Of a stretch of 11,976 nucleotides of DNA, positions 7,412 to 11,976 are shown in pieces. The stretch covers positions 1-11,976 of the forward strand of contig CAAFIN010000025.1 of NCBI GenBank assembly GCA_900762945.1, in the 5' to 3' direction. The first letter of the stretch is position 1. Every line of letters begins with the position of its first letter. The translations under genes and the position numbers were made by a program. This stretch comes from Clostridia bacterium (GTDB taxonomy: Bacteria; Bacillota; Clostridia; Christensenellales; Pumilibacteraceae). A model generated the notes under the pieces. The model saw only the letters and a program-made list of their open reading frames with translations, had not been told where the DNA came from and ran no database searches.

Positions 7412-7857
7412 TGAAAAAAGCGACCGTACTTTGCGTGGGCAAAATCAAGGAGAAATACTTCGCCGACGGCATCGCCGAGTACGCCAAGCGGCTCGGGCGG
7501 TTCTGCGATTTTTCGATCGCGGAAATCCCGGACGAAGCGGGCGACGCGGAAGTCCGGCGCGAGAGCGACGAGTTGCTGCGGCGGCTTCGCGGGTACGTGG
7601 TGCTTCTCGATATCGGCGGTAAGGAACTCGGCAGTCCCGAGTTCGCTTCGGCAATCGACAAGGCGTACCTTACCGCGCCCGAAATCACGTTCGTAATCGG
7701 CGGCAGTCGTGGCGTGGACGATCGTGTGCGCGCGAAAGCCGACTTGCGAGTTTCGTTCGGAAAAGTCACTTACCCGCACCAACTGATGCGGCTTATCCTC
7801 GCCGAGCAGATCTACCGCGCGTTCAATATCCTGGCCGGCACCCCGTATCATAAGTAA
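7411..7857 (+). CDS. rlmH: 23S rRNA (pseudouridine1915-N3)-methyltransferase RlmH
   Basis: RlmH, a SPOUT-class enzyme, transfers a methyl group from SAM to N3 of pseudouridine 1915 in helix 69 of 23S rRNA, acting on the assembled ribosome. With the GTG start it has 148 residues; family members usually have about 155-159. Marks: CVGKIKEKYF (8-17), the SAM knot FVIGGSRGVDDRV (94-106) and the C-terminal YPHQLMRLILAEQIYRAF followed by PYHK. An in-frame ATG lies 12 bases upstream (7399), but GTG 7411 is preferred: GGGGG (7401-7405) lies five bases before it, the result MKKATVLCVGK suits the family, and GTG overlaps the preceding stop by one base. It is the last gene of the walJ-CPBP-CPBP-rlmH series and is followed by a repeat cluster and a probable terminator. 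Confidence 0.95.
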   Translation: MKKATVLCVGKIKEKYFADGIAEYAKRLGRFCDFSIAEIPDEAGDAEVRRESDELLRRLRGYVVLLDIGGKELGSPEFASAIDKAYLTAPEITFVIGGSRGVDDRVRAKADLRVSFGKVTYPHQLMRLILAEQIYRAFNILAGTPYHK

Positions 7858-7901
7858 AAAGCGATATTCGGACTCTAATCGGGTTATAACGAGTTATATT
7901 A

Positions 7902-8002
7902 GGGCTGTCGCCCGAGTGATATTTTTGCTACGCAAAAGTGATATCCGCCTGCGGCGGGTGATATCCTCGCGCCGCACGGGTTGAGGATAATTATCCTGAT
8001 AT
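7902..8002. repeat. GTGATAT-spaced short palindrome cluster
   Basis: Short, unrelated palindromes are separated by one heptamer. GGGC-TGTC-GCCC (7902-7913) is followed by GTGATAT (7916-7922), TTTTGC-TAC-GCAAAA (7923-7937), GTGATAT (7938-7944), CCGCC-TGC-GGCGG (7945-7957) and GTGATAT (7958-7964). Then come ATCCTC (7963-7968) with its complement GAGGAT (7983-7988), the perfect palindrome GGATAATTATCC (7985-7996) and a last TGATAT (7997-8002). No open frame is supported here. From memory, similar hairpin-and-TGATAT clusters are scattered in many gut Firmicutes genomes; I cannot check this. It is probably a non-coding interspersed element lying after rlmH. Confidence 0.7.
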
Positions 8003-8011
8003 TTCTATGCT

Positions 8012-8037
8012 GTCTCGCACCGACGCGGGGCTTTTTT
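8012..8037 (+). terminator. Probable intrinsic terminator after rlmH
   Basis: GTCTCGC (8012-8018) pairs with GCGGGGC (8025-8031) through seven pairs, two of them G-U, around a 6-nt loop, and six T follow directly (8032-8037). It would end the walJ-CPBP-rlmH transcript about 170 bp after rlmH. It lies only 13 bp before the M14 peptidase ATG, so it could equally attenuate read-through into that gene. Confidence 0.55.
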
Positions 8038-8050
8038 CATATATATTACG

Positions 8051-8887
8051 ATGATAACTTATTCGGAAATTACGGAGAGAACGGAAAGACTGCGGAGGAC
8101 GGGCGCGGAAACGGGCGTAGTCGGATACTCCGAGTACGGCGCGGCGATGCCTTATATAAAGATAGGAGAAGGAAAGCCCGCGATTATCGTGACCGCGGCG
8201 ATCCACGCGCGGGAGAATATCACGGCTTCGCTCGCGCTCGATATGGCGGAGTACGCGATCGGCGTGAGTTTCGTCGGCACGCTGTACTTTTTGCCGATAA
8301 TCAATCCTGACGGCGCGCGGCTGATAGAATACGGCGCGGGCGCGTTCGGCGCGGAAAACGCCGCGTTTTTACTGAAAACCAACGGCGGCAACGCGGACTT
8401 TTCGCTGTGGAAAGCGAACGGCAAAGCCGTAGACCTCAACGTGAATTTCGACGCGGGGTGGGGCGAGGGCAGACAAAACCGCTTTGCTCCCGCTCCGGAA
8501 AGTTACGTCGGCGAACGCCCGTTTTCTGCCGCCGAAACGCGGGCGCTCCGCGATTTTACGCTCGCCGTTCGCCCCGATTGCACGCTGTCGCTGCACGCGA
8601 AAGGTCGGGTCGTGTACTGGTATTTCGGGCAAAAGGACGAAACGAAAACCCGCGACCGCCGCCTTGCCGAGTTTATCGCAACGGCCGCGAACTATTCGCT
8701 CGGCGCGGGGCTCACGGACAGCGCCGGCGGATACAAGGACTGGTGCGTGGAAAAAATCGGAATTCCCGCGTTCACGATCGAGGTCGCTTCCGACTATCTG
8801 TCGCACCCGCTCCCCGATAACGCGCTCACGCCCGACGAACGCGCCGCCCTCGTTCCGCTCCCCGTCCGATTGCTCCCCGAACTTTAA
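8051..8887 (+). CDS. M14-family zinc peptidase, probably gamma-D-glutamyl-diamino-acid type
   Basis: A 278-residue metallopeptidase of the M14 (carboxypeptidase A/ENP1) family. Zinc ligands are His52 and Glu55 in AIHARENITAS and His182 in LSLHAKGRVVYW; the catalytic base is Glu244 in FTIEVAS. INPDGARL (84-91) and VDLNVNFDAGWGEG (127-140) are family marks. Where carboxypeptidase A has the substrate-binding pair Asn-Arg (144-145), this protein has Asn130-Val131, suggesting that it does not grip a free C-terminal carboxylate in the classic way. There is no signal peptide, so it is cytoplasmic; the best guess is cleavage of cell-wall peptides (gamma-D-Glu to diaminopimelate bond) during recycling. 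No Shine-Dalgarno site precedes ATG 8051 and no in-frame alternative before residue 33 is better. The likely promoter was not found. Family is sure, substrate is not. Confidence 0.88.
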   Translation: MITYSEITERTERLRRTGAETGVVGYSEYGAAMPYIKIGEGKPAIIVTAAIHARENITASLALDMAEYAIGVSFVGTLYFLPIINPDGARLIEYGAGAFGAENAAFLLKTNGGNADFSLWKANGKAVDLNVNFDAGWGEGRQNRFAPAPESYVGERPFSAAETRALRDFTLAVRPDCTLSLHAKGRVVYWYFGQKDETKTRDRRLAEFIATAANYSLGAGLTDSAGGYKDWCVEKIGIPAFTIEVASDYLSHPLPDNALTPDERAALVPLPVRLLPEL

Positions 8888-8895
8888 CCGCGCTT

Positions 8896-9062
8896 TTGCC
8901 GCTATCGGCAACTTATTCGGGAATTCGGCGCGGAATTCGTCGGGAACTTGCCGCTATCGGCAATTATTGCGCCGTAATCAATGCTAATTTGCCGTACTTT
9001 TTGCCGCTATCGGCAATTTTGCCCGCAATTTACTTCAAAATTCTCTTTACTTTTTGCCGATA
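8896..9062. repeat. Array of identical 16-bp palindromes at 52-53-bp spacing
   Basis: TTGCCGCTATCGGCAA occurs without change at 8896-8911, 8948-8963 and 9001-9016. Each copy is a 6-bp inverted repeat around CTAT. A fourth, partial copy at 9054-9062 (TTGCCGATA) matches nine bases of the reverse complement. Starts are 52, 53 and 53 bp apart, close to five DNA turns. The DNA between copies is mostly different, though copies 3 and 4 both follow TACTTT. The gap between the M14 gene and tadA holds no gene. Possible roles are operator sites for a dimeric regulator on one DNA face, or a minor repeat family. The partial copy is also the -35 box of the tadA promoter. Confidence 0.8.
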
Positions 9063-9082
9063 AAAGGGTATAAAGATATAGT
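9054..9082 (+). promoter_or_regulatory. Promoter of tadA
   Basis: TTGCCG (9054-9059) as -35, a 17-bp spacer and TATAGT (9077-9082) as -10. Transcription would begin near 9089, just before the GAGGAG ribosome site (9094-9099). The -35 box is the fourth, half copy of the upstream palindrome array, so a protein bound to the array could directly affect polymerase binding. Confidence 0.65.
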
Positions 9083-9104
9083 AAAATTGCAAAGAGGAGC
9101 AGTA

Positions 9105-9596
9105 ATGACGGACGACGAGAAGATAATGAAAAAGTGCCTTGGACTGGCGGCGCGGGCGGCGAAGAACGGCGACGTGCCGGTAGGGTGCGCGATAACGGAC
9201 GGTAGCGGCAAGATCGTGGCGCGGGCTTATAACAGGCGAGAAGCGGACGGCGACCCGACGGCGCACGCGGAAATACTGGCGTTGCGGAAAGCCGGGCGAA
9301 AATTGCGGCTGAAAAACCTTTCGGGGTACACGCTTTACGTCACGCTCGAGCCGTGCGTTATGTGCGCGGGCGCTATCGTCAACGCGCGAGTTTCCCGCGT
9401 GGTTTTCGGCGCTTACGACCGTCGTTTCGGCTGTTGCGGTTCGGCGGACAATCTCGCCGACTGCGACAAGTTCAATCACCGCGCGGTCGTAGTCGGCGGG
9501 GTGCTGGAAAAGGAGTGCTCGGCGGCACTCACGGAGTTTTTCGCGGGAGTGCGGGCGCGCAAAAAAGCGGAGAACGGCGGCGACGAAACGGACTAA
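9105..9596 (+). CDS. tadA: tRNA-specific adenosine deaminase TadA
   Basis: TadA changes the wobble adenosine 34 to inosine in tRNA-Arg(ACG), a zinc-dependent and usually essential step that lets one tRNA read several Arg codons. The 163-residue length is usual. The deaminase motifs are complete: HAEILAL, where His binds zinc and Glu moves the proton, and LEPCVMCAGAI with the two zinc cysteines. VVFGAYDRRFGCCGS further downstream is typical of TadA over other cytidine-deaminase-like enzymes. ATG 9105 is chosen because GAGGAG lies five bases upstream; an in-frame ATG at 9054 would start inside the -35 box and add a non-family tail. It appears to be a single-gene unit with its own promoter; the following gene also has a strong promoter. 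Confidence 0.94.
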   Translation: MTDDEKIMKKCLGLAARAAKNGDVPVGCAITDGSGKIVARAYNRREADGDPTAHAEILALRKAGRKLRLKNLSGYTLYVTLEPCVMCAGAIVNARVSRVVFGAYDRRFGCCGSADNLADCDKFNHRAVVVGGVLEKECSAALTEFFAGVRARKKAENGGDETD

Positions 9597-9651
9597 TTCG
9601 CAAACCTCGGATAATATCGTCGTAAACCTCGTCCGATATGGGCGATAAGCG

Positions 9652-9680
9652 TTGACAAATGATTTAAGGTGGGGTATAAT
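9652..9680 (+). promoter_or_regulatory. Perfect consensus promoter, leaderless, of the GlmU-like gene
   Basis: TTGACA (9652-9657), a 17-bp spacer and TATAAT (9675-9680): both hexamers and the spacing equal the sigma-A consensus. Nine bases then separate the -10 box from ATG 9690, so the transcript should start about three bases before the start codon. Strong, probably constitutive transcription with leaderless translation is predicted. It may also drive prs. Confidence 0.85.
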
Positions 9681-9689
9681 AAATAAGGT

Positions 9690-10787
9690 ATGGGTAAATC
9701 TTATTGCGGTTTAATATTAAAAACGTCCTACGACAAGATGGGCGAAACGGCGGGCATCGACGTTTTAGGCAAAACTATGCTCGACTGGGTTTCGCTTGCG
9801 CTTTCGGGTGTGGAAACGGACGTGGCGGACTACGAGCGGCACCTCGAGATGCCCGCGATAGTCAAGCCGCACGTTCGTCCCGGCTACGATTACATAGTCG
9901 TGCTGTTCTCCGACACCCCGCTTATCACCAAAAAAACGGTGGACGCGGCGGTCGACGAAGCTTATAACAGCGGCAAAACCGTGATCAAAATGACGCGCGG
10001 CTACGTTTTCAACTGCGCGTACGTTATGAACGCCGATAAGATATACACCGAGAACACGTTCTACTTCGACGAAGAGGACTTTATCACCGCTTTCAGTTAC
10101 AAGCAGGTCGGACTGATTACCGACATTCTCAAAAACCGCATACTCGACTTCCATATGGGGCAGGGCGTTCACTTCGAGGACATCGCTTGCACCGTCATCG
10201 GTTGCGACGTAGTCATCGACGAGAAAGTGACGATAGGATTCAATAACGTTATACGCGGCAAAACGCATATTAAGAGCGGAGCAAGGATAGGCAACGGCAA
10301 CGTGATCGAGGACTGCGTGATCGAGAGCGACGCTACCGTAGAGGCTTCGCACCTAAAGCGCAGCGTGATCGGCAAGGGTACGAGCGTAGGACCTTACGCC
10401 AATCTTCGCGAGAACAATATCGTCGGAGAGAACTGCAAGATCGGCGATTTCGTCGAACTCAAGGCTTGCAAAGTGGGCGACGGCACGAAAATGTCGCACT
10501 TGACTTATGCGGGCAACCTCGTTATCGGCAAGAACTGCAACGTGGGCGCGGGCGTGGTGTTCGCGAACTACGACGGCAGAGATAAGCACACCACCACCGT
10601 GGGCGACGACGTGTTCATCGGCTCGTCGTCGACGATTATCGCGCCCGTCGAAATCGAGGATAAAGCGTTTATCGCGGCGGGTTCGGTCATAAACGCCGAC
10701 GTTCCGGGCGGCGCGCTGGCTATCGGCAGAGCGCGGCAGGTCGTAAAACCCGAGTGGCACAACAACAAGTATATAAATAAAGATTAA
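9690..10787 (+). CDS. GlmU-like acetyltransferase with reduced uridylyltransferase domain
   Basis: A 365-residue relative of GlmU (usually about 455). Normal GlmU acetylates glucosamine-1-phosphate and then joins it to UTP, giving UDP-GlcNAc for the cell wall. The left-handed beta-helix half (from about 165) is complete: Arg240, Lys258, catalytic His270 in SHLTYAGN, Tyr273, Asn284, NYDG (293-296), Lys299 and Arg347, with the ending ALAIGRARQVVK as in Bacillus GcaD. The N-terminal half (about 1-160) is short and altered: the GxGTRMxS-PK loop is replaced by KTSYDKMGETAGID, and the QxxGTxHA motif is absent. Only LFSDTPLI (Asp75, like LYGDVPLI) and FNCAYVM (Asn108) recall the nucleotidyltransferase fold. 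Acetylation is therefore likely and uridylyl transfer unlikely. ATG 9690 is needed to include the first strand YCGLIL. It lies in the conserved glmU-prs order, 117 bp before prs. It could instead be a specialised paralogue if a full GlmU lies elsewhere. Confidence 0.85.
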   Translation: MGKSYCGLILKTSYDKMGETAGIDVLGKTMLDWVSLALSGVETDVADYERHLEMPAIVKPHVRPGYDYIVVLFSDTPLITKKTVDAAVDEAYNSGKTVIKMTRGYVFNCAYVMNADKIYTENTFYFDEEDFITAFSYKQVGLITDILKNRILDFHMGQGVHFEDIACTVIGCDVVIDEKVTIGFNNVIRGKTHIKSGARIGNGNVIEDCVIESDATVEASHLKRSVIGKGTSVGPYANLRENNIVGENCKIGDFVELKACKVGDGTKMSHLTYAGNLVIGKNCNVGAGVVFANYDGRDKHTTTVGDDVFIGSSSTIIAPVEIEDKAFIAAGSVINADVPGGALAIGRARQVVKPEWHNNKYINKD

Positions 10788-10801
10788 ACCGGCATCACAG
10801 T

Positions 10802-10874
10802 GTCGCGAAAACGCGGCGGTGCACGCCGAACTCCGCGACCGAAGCACATAAGAAATTATCCGTCAAAGCACGGA
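10802..10874 (+). promoter_or_regulatory. Structured leader upstream of prs
   Basis: The 117-bp gap before prs can fold. GTCGCG (10802-10807) pairs with CGCGAC (10834-10839), enclosing a hairpin CGGCG (10814-10818) with CGCCG (10824-10828). A competing stem CGCGG (10812-10816) with CCGCG (10833-10837) uses some of the same bases. A second small hairpin TCCGT/ACGGA (10859-10863, 10870-10874) stands before the ribosome site. There is no T run, so no intrinsic terminator. I find no convincing promoter, so prs is probably read from the GlmU-like gene promoter. No known riboswitch class was recognised. Confidence 0.4.
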
Positions 10875-10904
10875 CAAGCAATATTTTTACGGAGGCACAA
10901 TCAA

Positions 10905-11867
10905 ATGATTGCACACGGAAACAAAATCAAACTCTTCGCCGGCAACGGTTCGCCCGCACTCGCTCAGGAAATCGCGAAAGAGTTAAACATGCCGCTCGGC
11001 GCGATTAAGGTCGGCAAGTTCTCCGACGGAGAAACCAGCGTCCAGATCGACGAAACGGTCAGAGGTTGCGACGTATTCATTATCCAGTCGACTTCGACCC
11101 CGGTCAACGACAACCTCGTCGAGCTTCTGGTCATGATCGACGCTATGCGTCGCGCGTCCGCCGGTCGTATCACCGCCGTCGTTCCTTACTTCGGCTACGC
11201 TCGTCAGGACCGCAAAGCCCGTGCCCGCGATCCGATCACCGCTAAACTCGTCGCCGACATTCTTACCGCCGCCGGCGCAGACCGCGTGCTTACCATGGAC
11301 CTTCACGCGCCGCAGATTCAGGGCTTCTTCGATATCCCCGTCGACAACCTTCTCGGCAGTTCCGTGCTTTGCAACTATATCAAGAACAAAGCGTTCGTCA
11401 AGCGCGACGACCTTATCGTAGTTTCCCCCGACGTCGGCTCGGTTTCCCGCGCCCGCGCCATGGCTAACCAACTCGATTGCCCGCTCGCTATCGTCGACAA
11501 ACGCCGCCCGAAAGCCAACGTCATGGAAGTCATGAATATCGTCGGCGACGTCAGCGGCAAGACTTGCTTGCTTATCGACGACATGATCGATACCGCCGGC
11601 ACCATCACTCAGGGCGCGAAGGCGCTCGTCGAGGTCGGCGGCGCTAAGGAAGTGTACGTTTGCTGCACTCACGCCGTTCTCAGCGGTCCCGCTATCGAGC
11701 GCCTCGAAAATTCCGTTATCAAAAAAGTCTATATGCTCAACACCATCGAACTTCCCGCCGAAAAGAAAATCGCGAAGATCGAGGAAATCACCGTTGCGCC
11801 GCTTTTCGCCCGCGCGATCGAGAGCATATTTGCCGAATTGCCGCTGTCCAGACTTTACGAGAATTAA
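10905..11867 (+). CDS. prs: Ribose-phosphate pyrophosphokinase (PRPP synthase)
   Basis: Prs transfers pyrophosphate from ATP to ribose-5-phosphate, making PRPP for purine, pyrimidine, NAD, histidine and tryptophan synthesis. It is cytoplasmic and usually hexameric. The 320-residue length is that of class I enzymes. Landmarks: KFSDGETSVQI (38-48), PYFGYARQDRKARARDPITAKL (about 94-115) with the ATP-contacting residues, MDLHAPQIQGFFDIP with catalytic His134, the flexible-loop KRR (199-201), and the PRPP-binding LLIDDMIDTAGT (222-233). The loop and allosteric regions look normal, so phosphate activation and ADP inhibition may be expected from the family. ATG 10905 has GGAGG (10891-10895) nine bases upstream; the frame is open back to 10800, but that stretch is the structured leader, not protein. 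It follows the GlmU-like gene as in Bacillus. Confidence 0.97.
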   Translation: MIAHGNKIKLFAGNGSPALAQEIAKELNMPLGAIKVGKFSDGETSVQIDETVRGCDVFIIQSTSTPVNDNLVELLVMIDAMRRASAGRITAVVPYFGYARQDRKARARDPITAKLVADILTAAGADRVLTMDLHAPQIQGFFDIPVDNLLGSSVLCNYIKNKAFVKRDDLIVVSPDVGSVSRARAMANQLDCPLAIVDKRRPKANVMEVMNIVGDVSGKTCLLIDDMIDTAGTITQGAKALVEVGGAKEVYVCCTHAVLSGPAIERLENSVIKKVYMLNTIELPAEKKIAKIEEITVAPLFARAIESIFAELPLSRLYEN

Positions 11868-11909
11868 AGGCGGATTTTCCGTGTAAAGGCGTCTTTTCCG
11901 CGCTTTCTC

Positions 11910-11957
11910 CCGAAATCTCGATAGCAGTACGTCCGTGTACGGCGTCCTCGGTTTCGG
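11910..11957. other. Hairpin in the 3' region after prs
   Basis: Positions 11910-11917 pair with 11950-11957 (CCGAAATC with GGTTTCGG, one G-U pair) around a 32-nt loop that contains GTAC/GTAC at 11927-11930 and 11937-11940. An A run, not a T run, follows on the plus strand, so this is not a classical terminator for prs. TCCGTGTA-GGCGTC occurs at 11878-11893 and, with one base fewer, at 11932-11946. No gene is seen in the last 109 bp. Confidence 0.3.
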
Positions 11958-11976
11958 AAAAAATCATCGAAAGATC

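Noticed and set aside
7858..8050. An insertion sequence or its remnant
   Set aside because: There is no transposase fragment, no matching terminal inverted repeats enclosing the block and no clear target duplication; it looks like a small non-coding repeat cluster.
8896..9062. A short CRISPR array (16-bp repeat, 36-37-bp spacers)
   Set aside because: The repeat is only 16 bp and is almost wholly a symmetric palindrome, there are three full copies, the last unit merges with a promoter, and no cas gene is near.
9054..9104. An N-terminal extension of tadA starting at 9054
   Set aside because: The ATG-containing stretch coincides with the promoter, and GAGGAG lies correctly before ATG 9105.
10800..10904. 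An N-terminal extension of prs
   Set aside because: The predicted residues are Arg-rich and not found in PRPP synthases; GGAGG and the family N-terminus place the start at 10905.
10788..10904. A PRPP or purine riboswitch before prs
   Set aside because: I could not match the conserved elements of any known class; only generic stem-loops can be seen, so it is listed as a structured leader.

Overview
The window reads as ordinary chromosomal DNA of a Gram-positive bacterium, most likely an uncultivated clostridial member of the Bacillota. The reasons are: consensus sigma-A type promoters; purine-rich Shine-Dalgarno sites; a glmU-prs gene pair as in Bacillus (gcaD-prs); a WalJ/YycJ-type hydrolase near rlmH, as in the Bacillus yyc region; a GlmU C-terminus of Bacillus type; and a large one-chain ABC exporter of a kind common in Firmicutes. 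I do not claim a genus. I see no rRNA, tRNA, phage gene, transposase or CRISPR array.

Layout. Positions 1-211 hold no gene, only strong hairpins, one of them a terminator for the minus-strand gene that follows. Positions 212-3448 (minus) encode one 1078-residue ABC exporter (ATPase, one membrane helix, a very large outer domain, three more helices). A 139-bp divergent promoter region separates it from a plus-strand series: rsmG (16S rRNA methyltransferase), a WalJ-like metallo-beta-lactamase-fold hydrolase, two tandem CPBP (CAAX-protease-like) membrane proteins, and rlmH (23S rRNA methyltransferase). The last three genes are tightly packed and probably co-transcribed from the hydrolase promoter. 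After a repeat cluster and a probable terminator come an M14-family peptidase, an array of identical palindromes, tadA (tRNA adenosine deaminase), a GlmU-like acetyltransferase and prs (PRPP synthase).

Themes. RsmG, RlmH and TadA modify the translation machinery. The M14 peptidase, the GlmU-like protein and possibly WalJ concern the cell wall. Prs supplies PRPP for nucleotides.

Most unusual points. (1) The GlmU-like protein sits in the normal glmU place and keeps the acetyltransferase residues, but its uridylyltransferase half is about 65 residues short and lacks the G-loop and other UTP/GlcNAc-1-P binding motifs. (2) Two genes (the WalJ-like hydrolase and the GlmU-like gene) have a TATAAT box exactly 9 nt before ATG and no room for a Shine-Dalgarno site, which predicts leaderless mRNAs. 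(3) Three identical 16-bp palindromes plus a half copy occur every 52-53 bp before tadA, and the half copy forms the -35 box of the tadA promoter. No complete new multi-gene system is evident; the altered GlmU and the palindrome array are the best leads.
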